Below, piece after piece: positions 1 through 5,411 of a DNA stretch of 6,527 nucleotides (position 1 is its first letter; every line of letters begins with the position of its first letter). This DNA comes from an uncultured Gammaproteobacteria bacterium. Lineage in GTDB: Bacteria > Pseudomonadota > Gammaproteobacteria > Nitrosococcales > Methylophagaceae. The notes beneath the pieces were generated by a model. The model saw only the letters and a program-made list of their open reading frames with translations. It was not told where the DNA came from and ran no database searches. The DNA lies in the NCBI GenBank assembly GCA_913058195.1, contig CAJXPP010000123.1, positions 1 to 6,527 of the forward strand, given 5' to 3'. The position numbers and the translations under genes are program-made.

Positions 1-26
1 CAGCGTCAGATGTGTATAAGAGACAG
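1..26 (+). other. Synthetic transposase (Nextera-type) adapter, not genomic
   Basis: These bases match the end of the Nextera Read 1 transposase adapter: CAGCGTC followed by the 19-base Tn5 mosaic end AGATGTGTATAAGAGACAG at 8-26. The same sequence appears in reverse complement at the other end of the window. It is library sequence left after incomplete trimming, so genomic DNA begins at about base 27. The last base of the adapter could coincide with a genomic base, which makes the boundary uncertain by one or two bases. Confidence 0.97.
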
Positions 27-436
27 ATACAAACACGATCACCTTTTTTCACGCCGCGCGCTTTCAATAAATTGGCAAAACGACAAACATGATCATGCAG
101 CTCTTGATAAGTAATGTTTTGATCTTCGCTAGGATCATCACCTTCCCATATAATCGCGGTATCATTTGCTTTAGACACTAAGTGACGATCAATACAGTTA
201 TAACTGACATTTAATTTACCACCAGAAAACCATTTGATATCAGCAGCTTTTAAATCAACGTCAGTAACACTGTCCCAAGGCTTATACCAATCAAGAAATT
301 TATCGGCTTGTTCTGCCCAGAAAACGTCAGGTTGTTCGATTGACTGCTTATACATTGCATCATAAGTCGCTGAATCAATGTAAGTGTGAGCTTTTGCCTG
401 CTCTAGTACGGGATAACGGCTTTTTAATTCTTGCAT
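27..436 (-). CDS. acs: Acetyl-CoA synthetase, N-terminal part (cut by window edge)
   Basis: This is the N-terminal 136 codons of an AMP-forming acetyl-CoA synthetase, the cytosolic enzyme that activates acetate with ATP and CoA for acetate assimilation. The translation starts MQELKSRYPV and carries the typical N-terminal family landmarks: YDAMYKQSIEQPDVFWAEQ, LDWYKP, a variant of the NCIDRHL segment, AIIWEGDDPSEDQ, and YQELHDHVCRFANLLK followed by KGDRV. These align by memory with E. coli Acs (about 650 residues), so roughly a fifth of the gene is present. The adenylation core, the C-terminal domain and the regulatory acetylation lysine lie outside the window. The start is supported by AAGGA at 443-447, six bases upstream, and by an in-frame TAG eight codons further up. 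The reading frame continues into the adapter to the left, where it would falsely encode CLLYTSDA; those residues are not part of the protein. A propionyl-CoA synthetase is a less likely alternative. Confidence 0.93.
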
Positions 437-527
437 GCTAAATCCTTGATTTCCTAATATCTAGTGGCTTGTTGAACCGGTAATAAAAGCTTGGTTGCAA
501 CTATTATTCTCTTTTTAAGTTACCAAC

Positions 528-555
528 ATCATAGCCTAAGTTTTTCTGCTGGAAC
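528..555 (-). promoter_or_regulatory. Weak candidate acs promoter
   Basis: On the minus strand a TATGAT -10 hexamer (528-533, five of six consensus bases) lies about 90 bases upstream of the acs start. The best -35 at suitable distance is GTTCCA (550-555, spacer 16), which matches consensus at only three positions. This suggests an activator-dependent promoter if it is real. The region is AT-rich, so chance matches are likely, and the true start could be elsewhere. Confidence 0.22.
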
Positions 556-631
556 ACACCACTAAAGTCGAATATTAGTGATTTACTTAGATTAATTTGT
601 TTCATGTAATTAATAACCGTAACATTAAAGC

Positions 632-661
632 AACACAAATGACAGCGATGTCATTTGTGTT
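632..661. repeat. Perfect 13-bp inverted repeat with four-base loop upstream of acs
   Basis: The arms AACACAAATGACA (632-644) and TGTCATTTGTGTT (649-661) are perfectly complementary and separated by GCGA, a GNRA-type loop when read on the plus strand. No run of T follows on either strand, so it is not a standard intrinsic terminator. It lies 196 bases upstream of the acs start and about 170 bases beyond the rplS terminator. It could be an operator for a dimeric regulator (core TGACA-N4-TGTCA), an RNA hairpin, or a dispersed palindromic repeat. The structure is certain; its function is unknown. Confidence 0.85.
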
Positions 662-834
662 ATGCATTTGATTTATATCTGCTAAAGTAAAATTAATTTT
701 ATGAAGTTTTTGTGCTAATTACTGCTAAGTGGCCTGAACTCAGGATGAGTAATAATGTTTTATCTGACATTTTATCCAACAAGGTATTTTATAGACGTGT
801 CAGCAGGAGTGAAGTAGTACTATTTTGCAGAGAC

Positions 835-868
835 AAAAAAACCTGTGTGGTTGCCCACACAGGTTTTT
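835..868 (-). terminator. Intrinsic terminator of the rpsP-rimM-trmD-rplS operon
   Basis: On the minus strand the core CCTGTGTGG, loop GCAA and CCACACAGG form a perfect 9-bp stem, extended by five A-T pairs to 14 bp (837-850 with 855-868). It is followed by seven T residues (841 down to 835). The GNRA loop and uninterrupted T run make this a strong Rho-independent terminator. It begins 34 bases after the rplS stop codon. The A run on the other side means it could also end plus-strand transcription, but no plus-strand gene lies to its left in this window. Confidence 0.95.
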
Positions 869-902
869 CAAGCTGCTAAGAAATCTTCTAATTAAAGAAA
901 GA

Positions 903-1256
903 TTATCTTTTTGCCAATTTCTCTTTGATACGTGCAGAGCGACCTGAACGTTCACGAAGATAGTAAAGCTTAGCTTGACGTACATCACCGCGACGTTTGA
1001 CTTCAATTGAGTCAACGATTGGGCTATGTGTCTGGAATACACGTTCTACACCAACACCGTTCGAAATTTTACGAACAGTGAAAGCAGAATTGATGCCGCG
1101 GTTTTTAACAGCGATAACAACACCTTCAAATGCTTGAAGACGTGATTTATCACCTTCTGTAACTTTTACTTGTACAACAACAGTATCACCTGAAGAAAAT
1201 GCAGGCAGGTCCTGTCTCATTTGTTCAGCGTTTAGCTGTTCAATAATATTACTCAT
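903..1256 (-). CDS. rplS: 50S ribosomal protein L19
   Basis: This encodes a 117-residue L19, close to the 115 residues of the E. coli protein. L19 binds 23S rRNA near the subunit interface and contributes to an intersubunit bridge. Family signatures are visible through most of the chain: GDTVVVQVKV (23-32), the core FEGVVIAVKNRGINSAFTVR (43-62), GVGVERVF (67-74), a basic stretch VKRRGDVRQAKLYYLR (86-101) and the lysine/arginine-rich tail. The ATG at 1256 overlaps the trmD stop as ATGA, implying translational coupling. It also has its own GGAG site (1264-1267) seven bases upstream, inside the end of trmD, which would allow L19 to be made in excess of TrmD. It is the last gene of the operon, followed by a strong terminator at 835-868. 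Confidence 0.99.
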   Translation of the reverse strand: MSNIIEQLNAEQMRQDLPAFSSGDTVVVQVKVTEGDKSRLQAFEGVVIAVKNRGINSAFTVRKISNGVGVERVFQTHSPIVDSIEVKRRGDVRQAKLYYLRERSGRSARIKEKLAKR

Positions 1257-2014
1257 TGTTCTACTCCAACTTCTTCCTGCCCATATTCGGCAATAAATTG
1301 TTCTAATAATACGTTCTGCTCTTTAGATAATGTTGCCACTTCTAATAGATCAGGCCGCCTTAACCACGTTCTTCCTAAAGACTGCTTAAGGCGCCACTTC
1401 CGTATCGCCTCATGATCACCACCAAGTAATACCTCAGGTACAACTTGATCAGATAACCGTTCTGGTCTCGTGTAATGTGGATGATCTAATAGACCCGCCA
1501 TAAAAGAATCTTGCTGTGCAGACTCTTCATCACCCAAAACACCTGGTAATAACCTTGCAACGCCATCAATCATGACCATCGCGGCAAGCTCACCACCACT
1601 GAGAACATAGTCACCTACCGACCATTCCTCATCAATTTCTTGCTCTATCAGACGTTCATCAATACCTTCATAACGTCCTGCAACAAAGATCATTGTTTCT
1701 CTTGTTGCTAAATCTTGTAACGCTTGCTGGTCTAGTTGACGACCTTGGGGTGATAAATAAATCACCTTTGTTTGCTGCCCTAATTGCTCTTTAGCAGCAT
1801 GGATTGCATCCCGTAATGGTTCAACTTTCATTACCATTCCCGGTCCGCCACCATAAGGTCGGTCATCAACTGTTTTATGTTTATCCTGCGTAAACTCACG
1901 CGGGTTCCAATAACTTAATACTAACTTGCCTCGTGATACTGCTCGGCCTGTTACACCATATTCGGTTATTGCATCAAACATTTGAGGAAACAAACTTACC
2001 ACACCTAAACGCAT
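1253..2014 (-). CDS. trmD: tRNA (guanine-N1-)-methyltransferase TrmD
   Basis: TrmD transfers a methyl group from S-adenosylmethionine to N1 of G37 in tRNAs with a G at position 36, preventing +1 frameshifting. It is a homodimeric SPOUT-family enzyme with a trefoil knot and is essential in many bacteria. The 253-residue product is almost the same length as E. coli TrmD (255). It shows the knot segments YLSPQGRQLDQ (86-96), GRYEGIDER (113-121) and WSVGDYVLSGGELA (131-144). The arginine and aspartate implicated in catalysis in E. coli fall at the same numbers here, R154 and D169 (in QQDSF). The C-terminal tRNA-binding domain begins around LLDHPHYTRPE (175-185). The start at 2014 has a good GAGGTGA site that overlaps the end of rimM, and the end overlaps rplS by four bases. 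Nothing suggests loss of function. Confidence 0.99.
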   Translation of the reverse strand: MRLGVVSLFPQMFDAITEYGVTGRAVSRGKLVLSYWNPREFTQDKHKTVDDRPYGGGPGMVMKVEPLRDAIHAAKEQLGQQTKVIYLSPQGRQLDQQALQDLATRETMIFVAGRYEGIDERLIEQEIDEEWSVGDYVLSGGELAAMVMIDGVARLLPGVLGDEESAQQDSFMAGLLDHPHYTRPERLSDQVVPEVLLGGDHEAIRKWRLKQSLGRTWLRRPDLLEVATLSKEQNVLLEQFIAEYGQEEVGVEQ

Positions 2015-2021
2015 AGCTTAG

Positions 2022-2028
2022 TCACCTC
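2022..2028 (-). promoter_or_regulatory. trmD ribosome-binding site overlapping the rimM stop
   Basis: The sequence GAGGTGA (minus strand, 2028 down to 2022) is a strong Shine-Dalgarno match seven bases before the trmD ATG. Its first two bases are the last two of the rimM TGA stop codon. A ribosome finishing rimM would therefore cover this site, which links translation of the two genes. Confidence 0.8.
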
Positions 2029-2545
2029 AATAATCCAGCTCCCAATCAACTTGAATAAGCTTATTATCCATGTCGACTAGCTGAACAACTTCATCCATAA
2101 CGAATGGAACCAATTGCTCAGTGTTAGTTTGTTTATTTTGAACTACAAGTACATCATTTGCACCCGTCTCAAGTAAGCTAGTCACTTGGCCCAATTGCTC
2201 ATCTTTTAAATTAACAACTGTTAAGCCAATTAAATCAGACCAATAAAACTCATCTTTACTTGTTGGCTTCAACTGCGTTTTTTTAATCGCTAGTTCAGAA
2301 CCAATTAAAGCTAGGACTTGATCGCGGTCAGTTACATCAACTAACCCCATGACAACGCCTTTACCCTGAACTCGCCCACCTGAGACTTTTACCTCAACCC
2401 ATTCACCTTTGCGTGAAATGTAGATCGGCGAGTACTTCAAAATATTATTTCGAGGTTCAGTGAATGAAAATATCTTCATCCAACCTTGTACCCCAAAAGC
2501 ACCAGATATTTTCCCTACCGGGACAAACTCCTCGGAAGTTTCCAT
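2027..2545 (-). CDS. rimM: Ribosome maturation factor RimM
   Basis: RimM binds S19 and assists maturation of the 30S head and 16S rRNA processing. The 172-residue product is slightly shorter than the 182 of E. coli and has the usual two-domain layout. The N-terminal RimM domain runs from about residue 8 to 90, with VGKISGAFGVQGW (10-22), FSFTEP (26-31) and DRDQVLALIGSEL (73-85). The C-terminal PRC-barrel spans about 98-170, with EFYWSDLIG (99-107), ETGANDVLVV (126-135) and LVPFV (145-149). The ATG at 2545 lies 32 bases after the rpsP stop. No Shine-Dalgarno sequence is recognisable before it; the preceding bases end AAATAATCAGA. Poor initiation fits what is known for E. coli, where RimM and TrmD are made at far lower levels than the ribosomal proteins of the same operon. 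The alternative that translation starts elsewhere is unlikely, as conserved sequence begins within ten residues of this start. Confidence 0.97.
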   Translation of the reverse strand: METSEEFVPVGKISGAFGVQGWMKIFSFTEPRNNILKYSPIYISRKGEWVEVKVSGGRVQGKGVVMGLVDVTDRDQVLALIGSELAIKKTQLKPTSKDEFYWSDLIGLTVVNLKDEQLGQVTSLLETGANDVLVVQNKQTNTEQLVPFVMDEVVQLVDMDNKLIQVDWELDY

Positions 2546-2577
2546 TCTGATTATTTACTACTTTATTCAGTCAGCTA

Positions 2578-2826
2578 TTAAGCAGCTTTTTGAGCTTGTG
2601 CGATCAATGTTGAAACACGATCTGAAGCTTGTGCACCTTCACCAACCCAATGTGCAATACGGTCTAAGTCTAAACGTAATGTTTCTTCTTGACCTTGTGC
2701 TGATGGATTGAAGAACCCTACACGTTCGATGCAACGACCATCACGTTTATTACGTGAATCAGCTACTACTACACTATAGTAAGGCTGCTTTTTTGCGCCA
2801 CCGCGAGATAATCTAATTGTTACCAT
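2578..2826 (-). CDS. rpsP: 30S ribosomal protein S16
   Basis: This 82-residue protein is the same length as E. coli S16, an early-binding 30S protein that stabilises the 16S rRNA 5' and central domains. Almost the whole chain is recognisable: MVTIRLSRGGAKKQPYYSVV (1-20), VADSR (21-25), ERVGFFNP (34-41), RLDLDRIAHWVGEGA (51-65) and the DRVSTLI segment (69-75). It is the first gene of the rpsP-rimM-trmD-rplS operon. The ribosome-binding site is modest: a short AGG (2834-2836) lies seven bases upstream of the ATG, although S16 should be highly expressed. Its codons are more restricted than those of rimM, as expected for a ribosomal protein. The likely promoter lies at 2866-2894. Confidence 0.99.
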   Translation of the reverse strand: MVTIRLSRGGAKKQPYYSVVVADSRNKRDGRCIERVGFFNPSAQGQEETLRLDLDRIAHWVGEGAQASDRVSTLIAQAQKAA

Positions 2827-2865
2827 ATTTCTGCCTGTTGAAAAACTGGATCGAAAAACAGACGT

Positions 2866-2894
2866 ATTTTACGCATATATCGATCAATTGAAAA
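2866..2894 (-). promoter_or_regulatory. Likely sigma-70 promoter of the rpsP operon
   Basis: On the minus strand, TTTTCA (2889-2894, four of six consensus bases) and TAAAAT (2866-2871, five of six) are separated by exactly 17 bases. Initiation would fall near 2859, giving a leader of about 33 bases before rpsP. The position just ahead of a ribosomal operon and after a long gap supports it. The leader contains two copies of GTTTTTC on the minus strand, six bases apart, and no clear regulatory fold. Confidence 0.5.
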
Positions 2895-3040
2895 GCATAA
2901 CTTCACTTTTATTGAAAATAAACAAAGCACCCTACCTTAAGCAAAGTGTATTCAGTTCAATAAGTTTAGTGTAAGCCTGTCGCTTTAAGGTCGCATAGCT
3001 TAACACAATAATAAAGTTTAAGCGTTGCTACTCAGTTATG

Positions 3041-3060
3041 TGAAGATAAAATTATCTTCA
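3041..3060 (-). terminator. AT-rich hairpin after ffh, possible weak terminator
   Basis: TGAAGATAA and TTATCTTCA form a perfect 9-bp inverted repeat around two bases, starting 20 bases after the ffh stop. On the minus strand the hairpin is followed by CATAACTGAG, with no T run, so it does not meet the usual criteria for an intrinsic terminator. With only two unpaired bases, the RNA would probably open to a 7-8 bp stem. It could instead mark a 3' end formed by processing, or simply be fortuitous. Confidence 0.3.
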
Positions 3061-3080
3061 TTAGCTAGTTTTAACTGCGT

Positions 3081-4454
3081 TTAGAAAGGTAAGCCGCCAC
3101 CGCCGCCCATAGGTAACTTTCCACCCAGTCCGCGCATCATTTTAGCTAAACCACCTTTCTGGCTCATTTTTTTCATCATTTTTTGCATTTGAGCAAACTG
3201 CTTAAGTAAGCGATTTACATCTTGAATTTGAGTACCTGAACCTGCGGCAATACGTTTTTTACGCGAACCTTTGATAATATCTGGTCGCTGACGCTCTTTT
3301 TTTGTCATTGAGTTAATAATAGCTTCAAGCTTACCTAACTCTTTATCATTGACTTGGTTCTTAGCCGCATCAGGAATATTACTCATTCCAGGCATTTTAT
3401 CTAACATCGAACCAATACCGCCCATATTGCCCATTTGGCGCAATTGATCACGGAAATCTTCTAAATCAAAACCTTTACCTTTTTTCAGCTTAGAGGCTAG
3501 TTTATCTGCCGCACCTTTGTCCATCTTACGCTGTGCATCTTCAACTAAAGACAGTACATCGCCCATGCCTAAGATTCTAGAAACTACACGATCAGGGTGG
3601 AAGGGTTCTAAAGCATCTGTTTTCTCACCGACACCCATAAATTTGATAGGTTTGCCAGTGATATGTCGAATGGATAAGGCTGCACCACCACGTGCATCAC
3701 CATCGGTTTTAGTTAAAATAACACCTGTTAGCGGTAAAGCATCATTAAATGCTTTCGCCGTATTCGCCGCATCTTGCCCTGTCATGCTATCAACAGTGAA
3801 TAAGGTTTCTATTGGGTTGATAGCTTCATGAATGCGCTTAATTTCATCCATCATGTCATCATCAACGTGCAGTCGACCTGCAGTATCAATAATGACTACG
3901 TCTACGAATTGAAGTTTTGCTTGTTCAACAGCAGCCCTTGCTATATCAACAGGGTCTTGGTCGCCTTGGCTGGGGAAAAAGTGAGCATCTACTTCACCAG
4001 CCAGTGTTTTTAACTGTTCGATCGCTGCCGGGCGGTATACGTCGGCACTGGCAACCATGACTGATTTTTTCTCACGTTCTTTTAACCATCGCGCTAATTT
4101 AGCGACACTGGTCGTTTTACCCGCACCTTGTAAACCAGCCATCAAAATAACTGCCGGCGGTTGCGCATTTAGATTTAGAGACTCATTTACCTCACCCATC
4201 ACAGCCGTTAGTTCATCATTAACGATTTTAACTAAAGCTTGGCCAGGTGTTAGGCTTCGAAGTACATCTTGTCCCATCGCCCGTTCTTTAACTCGCGATA
4301 CAAACTCTCGCACAACGGGAAGCGCAACATCAGCCTCTAATAAAGCCATGCGTACATCACGCAATGTTTCTTTTACATTATCTTCGGTGATTCGCCCTTG
4401 GCCACGAAGTTTTTGTAATGTACCGCCTAACCTTTCACTCAAGCTATCAAACAT
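3081..4454 (-). CDS. ffh: Signal recognition particle protein Ffh (SRP54)
   Basis: Ffh binds 4.5S RNA and the signal sequences of nascent inner-membrane proteins, then docks with FtsY to deliver ribosomes to the Sec translocon. The 457-residue length fits the family (453 in E. coli). Domains are in normal order. The N helical bundle covers about 1-90. The GTPase domain carries the P-loop GLQGAGKTT (107-115), the DVYRPAAIEQL insertion-box segment (138-148), DTAGR (190-194), TKTDGDARGG (248-257) and GVGEK (274-278). The methionine-rich M domain follows from about 325, with its RNA-binding motif SRKKRIAAGSG (397-407) and a flexible finger region rich in methionine and glycine (341-357). The tail is glycine-rich, ending GGGGGLPF. 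The ATG at 4454 follows a close AAGGTGA site (4458-4464). All key GTPase residues are present, so it should be fully functional. Confidence 0.99.
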   Translation of the reverse strand: MFDSLSERLGGTLQKLRGQGRITEDNVKETLRDVRMALLEADVALPVVREFVSRVKERAMGQDVLRSLTPGQALVKIVNDELTAVMGEVNESLNLNAQPPAVILMAGLQGAGKTTSVAKLARWLKEREKKSVMVASADVYRPAAIEQLKTLAGEVDAHFFPSQGDQDPVDIARAAVEQAKLQFVDVVIIDTAGRLHVDDDMMDEIKRIHEAINPIETLFTVDSMTGQDAANTAKAFNDALPLTGVILTKTDGDARGGAALSIRHITGKPIKFMGVGEKTDALEPFHPDRVVSRILGMGDVLSLVEDAQRKMDKGAADKLASKLKKGKGFDLEDFRDQLRQMGNMGGIGSMLDKMPGMSNIPDAAKNQVNDKELGKLEAIINSMTKKERQRPDIIKGSRKKRIAAGSGTQIQDVNRLLKQFAQMQKMMKKMSQKGGLAKMMRGLGGKLPMGGGGGLPF

Positions 4455-4509
4455 ACTTCACCTTAAAATCAATCTTGCCGCAGTAAACAGGCATTTTAAA
4501 AATAGATGA

Positions 4510-4538
4510 ATTATAACTGATAATAACTAGTCTGATTA
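4510..4538 (-). promoter_or_regulatory. Candidate ffh promoter
   Basis: A perfect TATAAT -10 hexamer sits on the minus strand at 4510-4515, about 56 bases before the ffh start. The -35 position at 17 bases (TAATCA, 4533-4538) matches consensus at only three positions. The perfect -10 and the lack of a better candidate in this short divergent region support the call. Confidence 0.45.
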
Positions 4539-4540
4539 CG

Positions 4541-4569
4541 TTTACATCGTTTATCATTCACTCTATTAG
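4541..4569 (+). promoter_or_regulatory. Candidate ypjD-corB promoter
   Basis: TTTACA (4541-4546, five of six consensus bases) and TATTAG (4564-4569, four of six) are separated by 17 bases on the plus strand. Transcription would begin near 4576, giving a leader of about 37 bases. Its -35 is two bases from the putative ffh -35 on the other strand, so the two promoters would lie back to back. A short direct repeat CGTTTA (4539-4544 and 4548-4553) overlaps the -35 region. Confidence 0.4.
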
Positions 4570-4612
4570 TTACTTAATATGGTTATATCGTACTTTTAAG
4601 GATTGCTCTCAC

Positions 4613-5407
4613 ATGGCCATTGCCAACTCTTTAGCCTTTATGCTGTACCTCTGTTGCGGTGCAATTTTAATTCGTAATTTTGTTCAAAAAGATTCACAAG
4701 CACCTTTATTACCCATTGGCCTTGTAATCGTAATTGCCTTAATTTTCCACGCTGCAGATATATTCTTCACCATGAAGCTCGCTGGCGGCTGGGATCTAAG
4801 CTTATTTTCTACTCTTTCTGTTGCAACATGGATCATGGCTTTCATTGTCTTTCTTGCCGGTTTTAAATTTCCCAAAGCACACCCTGGTATAGTTATTTAC
4901 CCACTAGTTGCTTTAAGTCTTATTCTTAAACAATCCTTACCAAGTGATAGTGGTTCACCGCTAAGTGATCCAGCCTTAGAATGGCATATTCTTTTATCAC
5001 TTACCGCGTATAGCCTGTTTACACTCGCGGCTATCCAGTCGATCATATTAGCGATACAAGAAAATCAATTACGTAACCGTCAACTTGCAGGCCTTATACA
5101 AAAATTGCCGCCACTTCAATCAATGGAATCAGGACTCTTCCAATTGATCACTAGTGGTTTTGTATTTTTAACGATTGGTTTGTTTACTGGCTTCTTATTT
5201 CTTGATGATATTTTTGCTCAGCAGCTAGTGCATAAAACCCTTTTATCATTGATTGCATGGTGTGTATTTGCCATATTATTATGGGGTCGAAAGCAATATG
5301 GTTGGCGTGGAAAAACAGCTGTAAAGTGGACTTTAGTTGGCTTTTCATTCCTTGTACTTGCTTACTTGGGTAGTAAGTTAGTATTAGAATATATTTTAAG
5401 TAACTAA
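4613..5407 (+). CDS. ypjD: Inner-membrane protein YpjD, cytochrome c assembly (CcsA/CcmC-like) family
   Basis: This 264-residue integral membrane protein matches E. coli YpjD (about 263 residues) in length, position and sequence pattern. Hydrophobic segments at about 4-21, 36-53, 67-85, 92-106, 125-147, 176-197, 208-224 and 238-258 suggest eight helices. Family landmarks include FHAADI (45-50), WHILLSLTAYSLF (124-136), LPPLQSMES (165-173), a membrane-edge histidine in HKTLLSLIAW (207-216) and the GWRGKTA motif (230-236). The cytochrome-c-assembly family includes haem-handling proteins, and histidines at 46, 125 and 207 are possible ligands. However, YpjD has no firmly known function and there is no cytochrome maturation gene here. 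The ATG follows AAGGA (4598-4602) by ten bases. It is divergent from ffh and four bases from corB, so the two plus-strand genes are probably one operon. Family membership is secure; a haem role is inference. Confidence 0.93.
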   Translation: MAIANSLAFMLYLCCGAILIRNFVQKDSQAPLLPIGLVIVIALIFHAADIFFTMKLAGGWDLSLFSTLSVATWIMAFIVFLAGFKFPKAHPGIVIYPLVALSLILKQSLPSDSGSPLSDPALEWHILLSLTAYSLFTLAAIQSIILAIQENQLRNRQLAGLIQKLPPLQSMESGLFQLITSGFVFLTIGLFTGFLFLDDIFAQQLVHKTLLSLIAWCVFAILLWGRKQYGWRGKTAVKWTLVGFSFLVLAYLGSKLVLEYILSN

Positions 5408-5411
5408 AACA

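Larger units (their letters stand above)
437..834. other. Intergenic region between acs and the rplS terminator
   Basis: About 400 bases of AT-rich sequence show no convincing gene on either strand. The region should hold the acs promoter and control sites, since acs begins at its left end and transcription of the upstream operon should stop at its right end. Visible structure consists of the strong hairpin at 632-661, a possible -10 element near 528, and a small inverted repeat CCTGA-AC-TCAGG at 733-744. I searched by eye for a CRP-type TGTGA-N6-TCACA site, as controls acs in enteric bacteria, and did not find one. Confidence 0.7.
2827..3080. other. ffh-rpsP intergenic gap
   Basis: This 254-base stretch has no convincing ORF. 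It contains the candidate rpsP promoter (2866-2894), an AT-rich hairpin just after ffh (3041-3060), and a loose long-loop inverted repeat ACCTTAA (2934-2940) with TTAAGGT (2985-2991). The size of the gap and the separate promoter suggest that ffh and the rpsP operon are transcribed at least partly independently. Read-through from ffh remains possible, because no strong terminator separates them. Confidence 0.65.

Noticed and set aside
632..661. The acs-upstream hairpin as an intrinsic terminator
   Set aside because: Neither strand has a T run after the stem (ATGCATTTG on plus, GCTTTAATG on minus), and the rplS operon already ends at a much better terminator at 835-868.
733..744. Small inverted repeat CCTGA-AC-TCAGG as an operator
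   Set aside because: Five-base arms with no extension into the flanks occur often by chance in 400 bases, and nothing else supports a site here.
800..1042. An 80-codon minus-strand ORF spanning the rplS 3' end and terminator
   Set aside because: It overlaps rplS on the same strand in another frame, runs through the intrinsic terminator hairpin and resembles no known family; it is a frame shadow.
2460..2711. A plus-strand ORF antisense to the rimM start and rpsP
   Set aside because: It lies opposite two well-supported genes, has no ribosome-binding site or recognisable motif, and is explained by the coding bias of the opposite strand.
2934..2991. Long-loop inverted repeat ACCTTAA/TTAAGGT as a riboswitch or leader structure for rpsP
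   Set aside because: The arms are seven AT-rich bases with a loop of over 40, and the element lies upstream of the likely rpsP promoter, so it would not be in the rpsP leader.
3517..4509. Several plus-strand ORFs antisense to ffh (3517-3831, 3828-4013, 4057-4509)
   Set aside because: All lie opposite the complete, motif-rich ffh gene and show serine/arginine-rich composition typical of antisense frames.
4684..4875. A minus-strand ORF antisense to ypjD
   Set aside because: Short and opposite a confidently assigned membrane protein, with no features of its own.
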